In this document: one piece after another, positions 23,536 to 36,466 of the stretch
Position numbering within the stretch: position 1 is the first letter of the stretch
Layout: each line of letters starts with the position of its first letter
From: Saccoglossus kowalevskii
Lineage: Eukaryota > Hemichordata > Enteropneusta > Harrimaniidae
DNA: 61,545 bases
Assembly (NCBI RefSeq): GCF_000003605.2
Contig: NW_003121063.1
Coordinates: 1-61,545 of the forward strand
Reading direction: 5' to 3'
Position numbers and translations under genes: made by a program
The notes under the pieces: generated by a model
Seen by the model: only the letters and a program-made list of their open reading frames with translations
Told to the model about the DNA's origin: nothing
Databases searched by the model: none

Positions 23536-25162
23536 GGTAGATATTTGTGTTGGACCCTTGGTAGAATATTTGTATTGGACCCATGGTAGAATATTTGTGT
23601 TGGAGTCCTGGTAGAATATTTGTGGTGGAGCCGTGGTAGAACATTTGTGGTGCAGCCCTGGTAGAATATTTGTATTGGACCCACGGTAGAATATTTGTGT
23701 TGGAGCCCTGGTAGAACATTTGTGTTGGACCCATGGTAGAATATTTGTGTTGGACCCACAGTAGAATATTTTTGTTGGAGCCCTGGTAGAACATTTGTGT
23801 TGGACCCATGGTAGAATATTTGTGTTGGACCCTTGGTAGAATATTTGTATTGGACCCATGGTAGAATATTTGAGTTGGACCCATGGTAGAATATTTGTGT
23901 TGGACCCCAGGTAGAATATTTGTGTTGGACCCATGGTAGAATATTTGTGTTGGAGCCGTGGTGGAACATTTGTGGTGGAGCCCTGGTAGAATATTTGTAT
24001 TGGACCCATGGTAAAATATTTGTGTTGGAGACCTGGTAGAATATTTGTTTTGGACCCATGGTAGAACATTTGTGGTGGAGCCCTGGTAGAATATTTGTAT
24101 TGGACCCATGGTTGAATATTTGTGTTGGAGCCCTGGTAGAACATTTGTGTTGGACCCATGGTAGAATATTTGTGTTGTACCCATGGTAAAATATTTGTGT
24201 TGGAGCCCTGGTAGAACATTTGTGTTGGACCCATGGTAGAATATTTGTGTTGGACCCATGGTAGAATATTTGTATTGGACCCATGGTAGAACATTTGTGG
24301 TGGAGCCCTGGTAGAATATTTGTATTGGACCCATGGTAGAATATTTGTGTTGGAGCCCTGGTAGAACATTTGTGTTGGACCCATGGTAGAATATTTGTGT
24401 TGGACCCATGGTAGAATATTTGTGTTGGAGCCCTGGTAGAACATTTGTGTTGGACCCATGATAGAATATTTGCGTTGGACCCATGGTAGAATATTTGTAT
24501 TGCACCCATGGTAGAACATTTGTGGTGGAGCCCTGGTAGAATATTTGTATTGGACCCATGGTAGAATATTTGTGTTGGAGCCCTGGTAGAACATTTGTGT
24601 TGGACCCATGGTAGAATATTTGTGTTGGACCCATGGTAGAATATTTGTGTTGGAGCCCTGGTAGAACATTTGTGTTGGACCCATGGTAGAATATTTGTGT
24701 TGGAACCCTGGTAGAATATATGTATTGGAGCTCTGATAGAATTTTTGTATTTGAGCAATAGTAGAATATTTGTATTGGACCCATGGTAGAATATTTGTGT
24801 TGGACCCATGGTAGAATAGTTGTGTTGGAGCCCTGGTAGAACATTTGTGTTGGACCCATGGTAGAATATTTGTGTTGGACCCATGGTAGAATATTTGTGT
24901 TGGACCCATGGTAGAATATTTGTGTTGGACCCATGGTAGAATATTTGTATTGGAGCCCTGGTAGAATATTTGTGTTCGACCCATGGTAAAATATTTGTGT
25001 TAGAGCCCTGGTAGAATATTTGTGTTTGAGCCCTGGTAGAATATTTGTATTGAACCCCTTGTAGAATATCTGTGTTGGACCCATGGTAGATATTTATGTT
25101 GGACCCCTGGTAGAATATTTGTGTTGGACCCCTGGTAGAATATTTGTGTAGGCGTCCTGGTA
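23536..25162 (+). repeat. D-domain ending in a cassette tail and F
   Basis: CCCACGG, CCCACAG, ACCCCAGG, GAGACCTGG and GTGGAACATTT variants, an order repeated at 52.7, 55.4, 57.8-58.3 and 35.9-36.1 kb. GH near 24,720 has GAGCAATAG in H. The tail at 24,960 reads TTCGACC, TTAGAG, GTTTGAG, GAACCCC, a GAATATCTG CCCA monomer, GATATTTATG, an extra CCCC monomer, then F (25,138). Confidence 0.85.
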
Positions 25163-26262
25163 GAATATTTGTATTGGACCCATGGTAGAATATTTGTGTT
25201 GGAGCCCTGGTAGAACATTTGTGTTGGGCCCATGGTAGAATATTTGTGTTGGACCCATGGTAGAATATTTGTGTTGGACCCATGGTAGAATATTTGTGTT
25301 GGACCCATGGTAGAATATTTGTTTTGGAGCCCTGGTAGAATATTTGTATTGGACCCATGGTAGAATATTTGTGTTGGAGCCGTGGTAGAACATTTGTGGT
25401 GGAGCCCTGGTAGAATATTTGTATTGGACCCATGGTAGAATATTTGTGTTGGAACCCTGGTAGAACATTTGTGTTGGACCCATGGTAGAATATTTGTGTT
25501 GGACCCATGGTAGAATATTTGTGTTGGAGCCCTGGTAGAACATTTGTGTTGGACCCATGGTAGAATATTTGTGTTGGACCCTTGGTAGAATATTTGTATT
25601 GGACCCATGGTAGAATATTTGAGTTGGACCCATGGTAGAATATTTGTGTTGGACCCTTGGTAGAATATTTGTATTGGACCCATGATAAAATATTTGTGTT
25701 GGAGCCCTGGTAGAACATTTGTGTTGGACCCATGGTAGAATATTTGTGTTGGACCCCTGGTAGAATATTTGTGTTGGACCCATGGTAGAATATTTGTGTT
25801 GGAGCCGTGGTAGAACATTTGTGGTGGAGCGCTGGTAGAATATTTGTATTGGACCCATGGTAAAATATTTGTGTTGGAGCCCTGGTAGAATATTTGTTTT
25901 GGACCCATGGTAGAACATTTGTGGTGGAGCCCTGGTAGAATATTTGTATTGGACCCATGGTAGAATATTTGTGTTGGAGCCCTGGTAGAACATTTGTGTT
26001 GGACCCATGGTAGAATATTTGTGTTGGACCCATGGTAGAATATTTGTGTTGGAGCCCTGGTAGAACATTTGTGTTGGACCCATGGTAGAATAATTGTGTT
26101 GGACCCATGGTAGAATATTTGTATTGGACCCATGGTAGAACATTTGTGGTGGAGCCCTGGTAGAATATTTGTATTGGACCCATGGTAGAATATTTGTGTT
26201 GGAGCCCTGGTAGAACATTTGTGTTGGACCCATGGTAGAATATTTGTGTTGGAACCCTGGTA
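25163..26262 (+). repeat. D-domain
   Basis: CCCA and GAACATTT monomers with GGGCCCATGG near 25,226, AACCCTGG, CCCATGATA, GAGCGC and GAATAATTG (26,090). The stretch 25.55-26.10 kb is close to the 12.7-13.3 kb order, and 26.09-26.40 kb matches 48.21-48.50 kb. Confidence 0.86.
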
Positions 26263-26736
26263 GAATATATGTATTGGAGCTCTGATAGAATTTTTGTATT
26301 TGACCCATAGTAGAATATTTGTATTGGACCCATGGTAGAATATTTGTGTTGAACCCATGGTAGAATAGTTGTGTTGAACTCCTGGTAGAATATTTGTGTT
26401 GGAGCCCTGGTAGCATATTTGTATTGGAGCCCTGGTAGAATATCTGTGATGGAGCCCTGGTAGAATATTTGTGTTGAACCTCTGGTAGAATATTTGTACT
26501 GGACCCATGGTAGAATATTTGTGTTGGACCCATGGTAGAATATTTGTATTGGAGCCCTGGTAGAATATTTGTGTTCGACCCATGGTAAAATATTTGTGTT
26601 AGAGCCCTGGTAGAATATTTGTGTTTGAGCCCTGGTAGAATATTTGTATTGAACCCCTTGTAGAATATTTGTGTTGGACCCATGGTAGATATTTGTGTTG
26701 GACCCCTGGTAGAATATTTGTGTAGGCGTCCTGGTA
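26263..26736 (+). repeat. Long cassette copy 4 (474 bp)
   Basis: Complete. The monomer before GAATAGTTG reads GAACCCATGG, and the GAATAGTTG monomer carries GAACTCC instead of GAACCCC; both changes are shared with the truncated copy at 48,383. Confidence 0.92.
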
Positions 26737-28059
26737 GAATCTTTGTGTTGGACTCCTTGTAGAATATTTGTGTTGGAGCGCTGGTAGAATATTTCTATTG
26801 GACCCATGGTAGAATATTTGTGTTGGAGCCCTGGTAGAACATTTGTGTTGGACCCATGGTAGAATATTTGTGTTGGACCCATGGTAGAATATTTGTGTTG
26901 GAGCCCTGGTAGAACATTTGTGTTGGACCCATGATAGAATATTTGCGTTGGACCCATGGTAGAATATTTGTATTGGACCCATGGTAGAACATTTGTGTTT
27001 GAGCCCTGGTAGAATATTTGAATTGGACCCATGGTAGAATATTTGTGTTGGAGCCCTGGTAGAACATTTGTGTTGGACCCATGGTAGAATATTTGTGTTG
27101 GACCCATGGTAGAATATTTGTGTTGGAGCCCTGGTAGAACATTTGTGTTGGACCCATGGTAGAATATTTGTGTTGGAACCCTGGTAGAATATATGTATTG
27201 GAGCTCTGATAGAATTTTTGTATTTGACCCATAGTAGAATATTTGTATTGGACCCATGGTAGAATATTTGTGTTGGACCCATGGTAGAATAGTTGTGTTG
27301 GAGCCCTGGTAGAACATTTGTGTTGGACCCATGGTAGAATATTTGTGTTGGACCCATGGTAGAATATTTGTGTTGGACCCATGGTAGAATATTTGTGTTG
27401 AACCCCTGGTAGAATATTTGTGTTGAAGCCCTGGTAGAACATTTGTGGTGGAGCCCTGGTAGAATATTTGTATTGGACCCATGGTAGAATATTTGTGTTG
27501 GAGCCCTGGTAGAACATTTGTGTTGGACCCATGGTAGAATATTTGTGTTGGACCTATGGTAGAATATTTGTGTTGGACCCATGGTAGAATATTTGTGTTG
27601 GACCCATGGTAGAATATTTGTGTTGTACCCATGGTAGAACATTTGTGGTGGAGCCCTGGTAGAATATTTGTATTGGACCCATGGTAGAATATTTGTGTTG
27701 GAGCCCTGGTAGAACATTTGTGTTGGACCCATGGTAGAATATTTGTGTTGTACCCATGGTAAAATATTTGTGTTGGAGCCCTGGTAGAACATTTGTGTTG
27801 GACCCATGGTAGAATATTTGTGTTGGACAATGGTAGAATATTTGTATTGGACCCATGGTAGAACATTTGTGGTGGAGCCCTTGTAGAATATTTGTATTGG
27901 ACCCATGGTAGAATATTTGTGTTGGAGCCCTGGTAGAACATTTGTGTTGGACCCTTGTAGAATATTTGTGTTGGACCCATGGTAGAATATTTGTTTTGGA
28001 GCCCTGGTAGAACATTTGTGTTGGACCCATGGTAGAATATTTGTGTTGGAACCCTGGTA
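26737..28059 (+). repeat. D-domain
   Basis: Opens GAATCTTTG...ACTCCTTGTA after F. Carries TTGCGTTG, GTTTGAGCCC on a GAACATTT monomer (about 26,990; shared with about 9,105), GH near 27,190, and ACCTATGG. Near 27,825 and 27,952 ACAATGG and ACCCTTGTAG mark two short internal deletions. Confidence 0.85.
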
Positions 28060-28620
28060 GAATATATGTATTGGAGCTCTGATAGAATTTTTGTATTTGA
28101 CCCATAGTAGAATATTTGTATTGGACCCATGGTAGAATATTTGTGTTGGACCCATGGTAGAATAGTTGTGTTGAACCCCTGGTAGAATATTTGTGTTGGA
28201 GCCCTGGTAGCATATTTGTATTGGAGCCCTGGTATAATATCTGTGATGGAGCCCTGGTAGAATATTTGTGTTGAACCTCTGGTAGAATATTTGTACTGGA
28301 CCCATGGTAGAATATTTGTGTTGGACCCATGGTAGAATATTTGTGTTGGAACCCTGGTAGAATATATGTATTGGAGCTCTGATAGAATTTTTGTATTTGA
28401 CCCATAGTAGAATATTTTTATTGGACCCATGGTAGAATATTTGTGTTGGACCCATGGTAGAATAGTTGTGCTGAACCCCTGGTAGAATGTTTGTGTTGGA
28501 GCCATGGTAGCATATTTGTATTGGAGCCCTGGTATAATATCTGTGATGGAGCCCTGGTAGAGTATTTGTGTTGAACCTCTGGTAGAATATTTGTACTGGA
28601 CCCATGGTAGAATATTTGTG
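28021..28620 (+). repeat. 300-bp direct tandem duplication (12 monomers)
   Basis: 28,021-28,320 and 28,321-28,620 align base for base with no gaps and five substitutions by eye. The unit begins just before G, so it duplicated the first half of a long cassette; the second copy continues into the rest. Confidence 0.93.
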
Positions 28621-28833
28621 TTGGACCCATGGTAGAATATTTGTATTGGAGCCCTGGTAGAATATTTGTGTTCGACCCATGGTAAAATATTTGTGTTAGA
28701 GCCCTGGTAGAATATTTGTGTTTGAGCCCTGAAGGAATATTTGTATTGAACCATTTGTAGAATATTTGTGTTGGACCTATGGTAGATATTTGTGTTGGAC
28801 CCCTGGTAGAATATTTGTGTAGGCGTCCTGGTA
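28360..28833 (+). repeat. Long cassette copy 5 (474 bp)
   Basis: Complete, but the most diverged full copy: AATATTTTTA, GTGCTGAACCCC, GAATGTTTG, GCCATGG, GAGTATTTG, CCCTGAAGGAATATTT and AACCATTTG are private changes. Its head is the downstream half of the 300-bp duplication. Confidence 0.9.
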
Positions 28834-29607
28834 GAATATTTGTGTTGGACTCCTTGTAGAATATTTGTGTTGGAGCCCTGGTAGAATATTTGTATTGGAC
28901 CCATGGTAGAATATTTGTGTTGGAGCCCTGGTAGAATATTTGTGTTGGACTCCTGGTAGAATATTTGTGTTGGACTCCTGGTAGAATATTTGTGTTGGAG
29001 CCCTGGTAGAATATTTGTGTTGGACTCCTGGTAGAATATTTGTATTGGACCCATTGTAGAATATTTGTGTTGGACTCCTGGTAGAATATTTGTACTGGAC
29101 CCCTTGGAGTATATTTGTATTGGACCCATGGTAGAATATTTGTGTTGGAGCCCCTGGTAGAATATTTGTTTTGGACCCCTAGTAGAATATTTGTATTGGA
29201 CTCCTGGTAGAATATTTGTGTTGGACTCCTGTTAGAATGTTTGTGTTGGAGCCCTGGTAGAATATTTGTATTGGACTCCTGGTAGAATATTTGTTTTGGA
29301 CCCCTAGTAAATATTTGTATTGGACTCCTGGTAAAATATTTGTGTTGGACTCCTGGTAGAATATTTGTGTTGGAGCCCTGTAGAATATTTTGTATTGGAC
29401 TCCTTGTAGATATTTGTGTTGGACTCCTGGTACAATATTTGTGTTGGAGCCCTGGTAGAATATTTGTATTGGACTCCTGTTAGAATATTTGTGTTGAACC
29501 CATGGTAGAGTATTTGTGTTGGAGCCCTGGTAGAATATTTGTGTTGGACTCCTGGTAGAATATTTGTGTTGGACTCCTAGTAGAATATGTGTATTGGACC
29601 CATGGTA
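28834..29607 (+). repeat. C-domain, partly degraded
   Basis: ACTCC run with ACCCCTTGGAGTATATTT near 29,100 (shared with about 37,185), the 26-bp monomer near 29,151, and TTTTGGACCCCTAGTA. From 29,290 to 29,420 single bases are lost (CTAGTAAATATT, CTGTAGAATATTTTG, TTGTAGATATT). Ends in the GAATATGTG lead-in. Confidence 0.84.
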
Positions 29608-29756
29608 GAATATTTGTGTTTGAGCCCTGGTAGAATATTTGTGCTGGACCTCTGGTAGAATATTTGTATTGAACCCCTTGTAGAATATTTGTGTTGGACC
29701 CATGGTAGATATTTGTGTTGGACCCCTGGTAGAATATTTGTGTAGGCGTCCTGGTA
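29608..29756 (+). repeat. Short cassette, complete (149 bp)
   Basis: Standard order, GTGCTGG monomer ending CCTCTGG. Confidence 0.9.
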
Positions 29757-31279
29757 GAATATTTGTATTGGACCCATGGTAGAATATTTGTGTTGGAGCC
29801 CTGGTAGAACATTTGTGTTGGACCCATGGTAGAATATTTGTCTTGGACCCATGGAAGAATATTTGTGTTGGACCCATGGTAGAATATTTGTGTTGGAGCC
29901 CTGGTAGAATATTTGTATTGGACCCATGGTAGAATATTTGTGTTGGAGCCGTGGTAAAACATTTGTGGTGGAGCCCTGGTAGAATATTTGTATTGGACCC
30001 ATGGTAGAATATTTGTGTTGGAGCCCTGGTAGAACATTTGTGTTGGACCCATGGTAAAATATTTGTGTTGGACCCATGGTAGAATATTTGTGTTGGAGTC
30101 CTGGTAGAACATTTGTGTTGGACCCATGGTAGAATATTTGTGTTGGACCCTTGGTAGAATATTTGTAATGGACCCGTGGTAGAATATTTGAGTTGGACCC
30201 ATGGTAGAATATTTGTGTTGGACCCTTGGTAGAATATTTGTATTGGACCCATGGTAAAATATTTGTGTTGGAGCCCTGGTAGAACATTTGTGTTGGACCC
30301 ATGGTAGAATATTTGTGTTGGACCCCTGGTAGAATATTTGTGTTGGACTCATGGTAGAATATTTGTGTTGGAGCCGTGGTAGAACATTTGTGGTGGAGCC
30401 CTGGTAGAATATTTGTATTGGACCCATGGTAAAATATTTGTGTTGGAGCCCTGGTAGAATATTTGTTTTGGACCATGGTAGAACATTTGTGGTGGAGCCC
30501 TGGTAGAATATTTGTATTGGACCCATGGTAGAATATTTGTGTTGGAGCCCTGGTAGAACATTTGTGTTGGACCCATGGTAGAATATTTGTGTTGGACCCA
30601 TGGTAGAATATTTGTGTTGGAGCCCTGGTAGAACATTTGTGTTGGACCCATGCTAGAATATTTGCGTTGGACCCATGGTAGAATATTTGTATTGCACCCA
30701 TGGTAGAACATTTGTGGTGGAGCCCTGGTAGAATATTTGTATTGGACCCATGGTAGAATATTTGTGTTGGAGCCCTGGTAGAACATTTGTGTTGGACCCA
30801 TGGTAGAATATTTGTGTTGGACCCATGGTAGAATATTTGTGTTGGAGCCCTGGTAGAACATTTGTGTTGGACCCATGGTAGAATATTTGTGGTTGAGCCC
30901 TGGTAGGATATTTGTATTGGAGCCCTGGTAGAATATTTGTGTTGGACTCCTGATGGAATATTTGTGTTGCACCCATGGTAGAATATTTGTGTTGGAGCCC
31001 TGGTAGAACATTTGTGTTGGACCCATGGTAGAATATTTGTACTGGACCCATGGTAGACTATTTGTGTTGGAGCCAAGGTAGAATATTTGTATTGGAGCCC
31101 TGGTAGAATATTTGTGTTCGACCCATGGTAAAATATTTGTGTTAGAGCCCTGGTAGAATATTTGTGTTTGAGCCCTGGTAGAATATTTGTATTAAACCCC
31201 TTGTAGAATATTTGTGTTGGATCCATGGTAGATATTTGTGTTGGACCCCTGGTAGAATATTTGTGTAGGCGTCCTGATA
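29757..31279 (+). repeat. D-domain ending in a cassette tail and F
   Basis: GTCTTGG...GGAAGAA near 29,840 (shared with 46.8, 47.0 and 53.6 kb), GTGGTAAAACATTT, GTAATGGACCCGTGG, TTTGAGTTGG, TTGCGTTG. Near 30,890-30,960 GTGGTTGAG, GTAGGATATTT and CTGATGG form part of the rare run of 33.9 kb. The tail from TTCGACC (31,117) reaches F at 31,255, which closes in GATAGAG. Confidence 0.85.
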
Positions 31280-32695
31280 GAGTATTTGTGTTGGACTCCT
31301 TGTAGAATATTTGTGTTGGAGCCCTGGTAGAATATTTGTATTGGACCCATGGTAGAATATTTGTGTTGGAGCCCTGGTAGAACATTTGTGTTGGACCCAT
31401 GGTAAAATATTTGTGTTGGACCCATGGTAGAATATTTGTGTTGGACCCTTGGTAGAATATTTGTAATGGACCCGTGGTAGAATATTTGAGTTGGATCCAT
31501 GGTAGAATATTTGTGTTGGGCCCTTGGTAGAATATTTGTATTGGACCCATGGTAAAATATTTGTGTTGGAGCCCTGGTAGAACATTTGTGTTGGACCCAT
31601 GGTAGAATATTTGTGTTCGACCCCTGGTAGAATATTTGTGTTGGACTCATGGTAGAATATTTGTGTTGGAGCCGTGGTAGAACATTTGTGTGAGCCCTGG
31701 TAGATATTTGTATTGGACCCATGGTAAAATATTTGTGTTGGAGCCCTGGTAGAATATTTGTTTTGGACCCATGGTAGAACATTTGTGGTGGAGCCCTGGT
31801 AGAATATTTGTATTGGACCCATGGTAGAATATTTGTGTTGGAGCCCTGGTAGAACATTTGTGTTGGACCCATGGTAGAATATTTGTGTTGGACCCATGGT
31901 AGAATATTTGTGTTGGAGCCCTGGTAGAACATTTGTGTTGGACCCATGGTAGAATATTTGTGTTGGACCCATGGTAGAATATTTGTATTGGACCCATGGT
32001 AGAACATTTGTGGTGGAGCCCTGGTAGAATATTTGTATTGGACCCATGGTAGAATATTTGTGTTGGAGCCCTGGTAGAACATTTGTGTTGGACCCATGGT
32101 AGAATATTTGTGTTGGAACCCTGGTAGAATATATGTATTGGAGCTCTGATAGAATTTTTGTATTTGACCCATAGTAGAATATTTGTATTGGACCCATGGT
32201 AGAATATTTGTGTTGGAGCCGTGGTAAAACATTTGTGGTGGAGCCCTGGTAGAATATTTGTATTGGACCCATGGTAGAATATTTGTGTTGGAGCCCTGGT
32301 AGAACATTTGTGTTGGACCCATGGTAAAATATTTGTGTTGGACCCATGGTAGAATATTTGTGTTGGAGTCCTGGTAGAACATTTGTGTTGGACCCATGGT
32401 AGAATATTTGTGTTGGACCCTTGGTAGAATATTTGTAATGGACCCGTGGTAGAATATTTGAGTTGGACCCATGGTAGAATATTTGTGTTGGACCCTTGGT
32501 AGAATATTTGTATTGGACCCATGGTAAAATATTTGTGTTGGAGCCATGGTAGAACATTTGTGTTGGACCCATGGTAGAATATTTGTGTTGGACCCCTGGT
32601 AGAATATTTGTGTTGGACTCATGGTAGAATATTTGTGTTGGAGCCGAGGTAGAACATTTGTGGTGGAGCCCTGGTAGAATATTTGTATTGGACCC
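31280..32695 (+). repeat. D-domain
   Basis: Repeats much of the 3.1-4.0 kb order (GTAATGGACCCGTGG, TTTGAGTTGG, TTCGACCCC, ACTCATGG, GAGCCGTGG). GH near 32,130 is followed by GTGGTAAAACATTT. A small patch of deletions sits at 31,685-31,710. Confidence 0.86.
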
Positions 32696-33241
32696 ATGGT
32701 AGAATATTTGTGTTGGAGCCCTGGTAGAATATTTGTGTTGGACTCCTGGTAGAATATTTGTGTTGGACTCCTGGTAGAATATTTTTGTTGGAGCCCTGGT
32801 AGAATATTTGTGTTGGACTCCTGGTAGAATATTTGTATTGGACCCATTGTAGAATATTTGTGTTGGACTCCTGGTAGAATATTTGTATTGGACTCCTTGG
32901 AGTATATTTGTATTGGACCCATGGTAGAATATTTGTGTTGGAGCCCCTGGTAGAATATTTGTTTTGGACCCCTAGTAGAATATTTGTATTGGACTCCTGG
33001 TAGATATTTGTGTTGGACTCCTGGTAGAATATCTGTGTGGAGCTCTGGTAGATATTTGTATTGGACTCTGGTAGATATTTGTATTGGACTCATGGTAGAG
33101 TATTTGTGTTGAGCCTGGTAGATATTTGTGTTGGACTCCTGGTAGAATATTTGTGTTGGAGCCCTGGTAGAATATTTGTGTAGGACTCCTGGTAGAATAT
33201 TTGTGTTGGACTCCTAGAATATGTGTATTGAACCCATGGTA
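32696..33241 (+). repeat. C-domain, second half degraded
   Basis: ACTCC run with CTTGGAGTATATTT near 32,899 and the 26-bp monomer near 32,940. From 33,000 to 33,215 single-base losses cluster (GATATTTG, GTGTGGAGC, GACTCTGG, GTTGAGCCTGG, ACTCCTAGAATATG). Confidence 0.83.
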
Positions 33242-33390
33242 GAATATTTGTGTTTGAGCCCTGGTAGAATATTTGTGCTGGACCTTTGGTAGAATATTTG
33301 TATTGAACCCCTTGTAGAATATTTGTGTTGGACCCATGGTAGATATTTGTGTTGGACCCCTGGTAGAATATTTGTGTAGGCGTCCTGGTA
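33242..33390 (+). repeat. Short cassette, complete (149 bp)
   Basis: Standard order; GTGCTGG monomer ends CCTTTGG. A second F follows 225 bp downstream (33,591), preceded by GTATTGGACCCC rather than the 24-bp monomer. The same double-F arrangement occurs at 40,488 and 40,713. Confidence 0.9.
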
Positions 33391-36300
33391 GAATATTTGT
33401 ATTGGACCCATGGTAGAATATTTGTGTTGGAGCCCTGGTAGAACATTTGTGTTGGACCCATGGTAGAATATTTGTGTTGGACCCATGGTAGAATATTTGT
33501 GTTGGACCCATGGTAGAATATTTGTGTTGGACCCATGGTAGAATATTTGTGTTGGAGCCCTGGTAGAATATTTGTATTGGACCCCTGGTAGAATATTTGT
33601 GTAGGCGTCCTGGTAGAATATTTGTATTGGACCCATGGTAGAATATTTGTGTTGGAGCCCTGGTAGAACATTTGTGTTGGACCCATGGTAGAATATTTGT
33701 GTTGGACCCTTGGTAGAATATTTGTATTGGACCCATGTTAAAATATTTGTGTTGGAGCCCTGGTAGAACATTTGTGTTGGACCCATGCTAGAATATTTGT
33801 GTTGGACCCCTGGTAGAATATTTGTGTTGGACCCATGGTAGAATATTTGTGTTGGAGCCGTGGTAGAACATTTGTGGTGGAGCCTGGTAGAATGTTTGTT
33901 TTCGATCCCTGGTAGAATATTTGTGGAGGAGCCCTGGTACAATATTTCTGTTGGAGCCCTGGTAGAATATTTGTGTTGGACCCATGGTAGAATATTTGTA
34001 TTGGACTCATGGTAGAATATTTGTGGTTGAGCCCTGGTAGGATATTTGTATTGGAGCCCTGGTAGAATATTTGTGTTGGACTCCTGATGGAATATTTGTG
34101 TTGGACCCATGGTAGAATATTTGTGTTGGAGCCCTGGTAGAACATTTGTGTTGGACCCATGGTAGAATATTTGTACTGGACCCATGGTAGACTATTTGTG
34201 TTGGAGCCATGGTAGAATATTTGTATTGGAGCCCTGGTAGAATATTTGTGTTCGACCCATGGTAAAATATTTGTGTTAGAGCCCTGGTAGAATATTTGTG
34301 TTTGAGCCCTGGTAGAATATTTGTGTTGGACTCCTTGTAGAATATTTGTGTTGGAGCCCTGGTAGAATATTTGTATTGGACCCATGGTAGAATATTTGTG
34401 TTGGAGCCCTGGTAGAACATTTGTGTTGGACCCATGGTAAAATATTTGTGTTGGACCCATGGTAGAATATTTGTGTTGGACCCTTGGTAGAATATTTGTA
34501 ATGGACCCGTGGTAGAATATTTGAGTTGGACCCATGGTAGAATATTTGTGTTGGACCCTTGGTAGAATATTTGTATTGGACCCATGGTAAAATATTTGTG
34601 TTGGAGCCCTGGTAGAACATTTGTGTTGGACCCATGGTAGAATATTTGTGTTCGACCCCTGGTAGAATATTTGTGTTGGACTCATGGTAGAATATTTGTG
34701 TTGGAGCCGTGGTAGAACATTTGTGGTGGAGCCCTGGTAGAATATTTGTATTGGACGCATGGTAAAATATTTGTGTTGGAGCCCTGGTAGAATATTTGTT
34801 TTGGACCCATGGTAGAACATTTGTGGTGGAGCCCTGGTAGAATATTTGTATTGGACCCATGGTAGAATATTTGTGTTGGAGCCCTGGTAGAACATTTGTG
34901 TTGGACCCATGGTAGAATATTTGTGTTGGACCCATGGTAGAATATTTGTGTTGGAGCCCTGGTAGAACATTTGTGTTGGACCCATGATAGAATATTTGCG
35001 TTGGACCCATGGTAGAATATTTGTATTGGACCCATGGTAGAACATTTGTGGTGGAGCCCTGGTAGAATATTTGTATTGGTGGACCCATGGTAGAATATTT
35101 GTGTTGGAGCCCTGGTAGAACATTTGTGTTGGACCCATGGTAGAATATTTGTGATGGACCCATGGTAGAATATTTGTGTTGGAACCCTGGTAGAATATAT
35201 GTATTGGAGCTCTGATAGAATTTTTGTATTTGACCCATAGTAGAATATTTGTATTGGACCCATGGTAGAATATTTGTGTTGGACCCATGGTAGAATATTT
35301 GTGTTGAACCCCTGGTAGAATATTTGTGTTGAAGCCCTGGTAGAACATTTGTGGTGGAGCCCTGGTAGAATATTTGTATTGGACCCATGGTAGAATATTT
35401 GTGTTGGAGCCCTGGTAGAACATTTGTGTTGGACCATGGTAGAATATTTGTGTTGGACCTATGGTAGAATATTTGTGTTGGACCCATGGTAGAATATTTG
35501 TGTTGGACCCATGGTAGAATATTTGTATTGAAGCCCTGGTAGAACATTTGTGGTGGAGCCCTGGTAGAATATTTGTATTGGACCCATGGTAGAATATTTG
35601 TGTTGGAGCCCTGGTAGAATATTTGTGTTGGACTCCTTGTAGAATATTTGTGTTGGAGCCCTGGTAGAATATTTGTATTGGACTCCTGGTAGAATATTTG
35701 TATTGAAACCATGGTAGAGTATTTGTGTTGGAGCCCTGGTAGAATATTTGTGTTGGACTCCTGGTAGAATATTTGTGTTGGACTCCTAGTAGAATATGTG
35801 TATTGGACCCATGGTAGAATATTTGTGTTTGAGCCCTGGTAGAATATTTGTGCTGGACCTCTGGTAGAATATTTGTATTGAACCCCTTGTAGAATATTTG
35901 TGTGGACCCATGGTAGAATATTTGTGTTGGAGCCGTGGTGGAAACATTTGTGGTGGAGCCCTGGTAGAATATTTGTATTGGACCCATGGTAAAATATTTG
36001 TGTTGGAGACCTGGTAGAATATTTGTTTTGGACCCATGGTAGAACATTTGTGGTGGAGCCCTGGTAGAATATTTGTATTGGACCCATGGTTGAATATTTG
36101 TGTTGGAGCCCTGGTAGAACATTTGTGTTGGACCCATGGTAGAATATTTGTGTTGTACCCATGGTAAAATATTTGTGTTGGAGCCCTGGTAGAACATTTG
36201 TGTTGGACCCATGGTAGAATATTTGTGTTGGACCCATGGTAGAATATTTGTATTGGACCCATGGTAGAACATTTGTGGTGGAGCCCTGGTAGAATATTTG

Positions 36301-36466
36301 TATTGGACCCATGGTAGAATATTTGTGTTGGAGCCCTGGTAGAACATTTGTGTTGGACCCATGGTAGAATATTTGTGTTGGACCCATGGTAGAATATTTG
36401 TGTTGGAGCCCTGGTAGAACATTTGTGTTGGACCCATGGTAGAATATTTGTGTTGGAACCCTGGTA
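33391..36466 (+). repeat. D-domain with an internal C segment
   Basis: Rare run (TTTTCGATCCC, GTGGAGGAGCCC, TACAATATTTCTG, ACTCATGG, GTGGTTGAG, CTGATGG) at 33,893-34,095; a cassette tail without F at about 34,235-34,320; a 3-bp insertion (ATTGGTGGACCC) at 35,075; GH at 35,193. A C segment at 35,620-35,900 ends in an interrupted short cassette that jumps after GAACCCC into GTGGACCC. Much of 33.9-35.9 kb is paralogous to 45.0-46.7 kb. Confidence 0.86.

Noticed and set aside
28346-28410. GAGCTC/GATA-containing GH pair as a promoter or regulatory element
   Set aside because: It is a monomer variant repeated about 29 times with nothing around it to regulate; TATA- and GATA-like strings are expected in AT-rich repeats.
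22986-29129. Very long minus-strand reading frames (up to 2,047 codons) as repetitive protein genes
   Set aside because: All three minus frames are open over the same DNA and give the same 25-residue repeat. The array tolerates 24- and 26-bp units that change frame. Ends coincide with recurring variant monomers rather than gene boundaries, and I saw no unique termini, promoter or domain.
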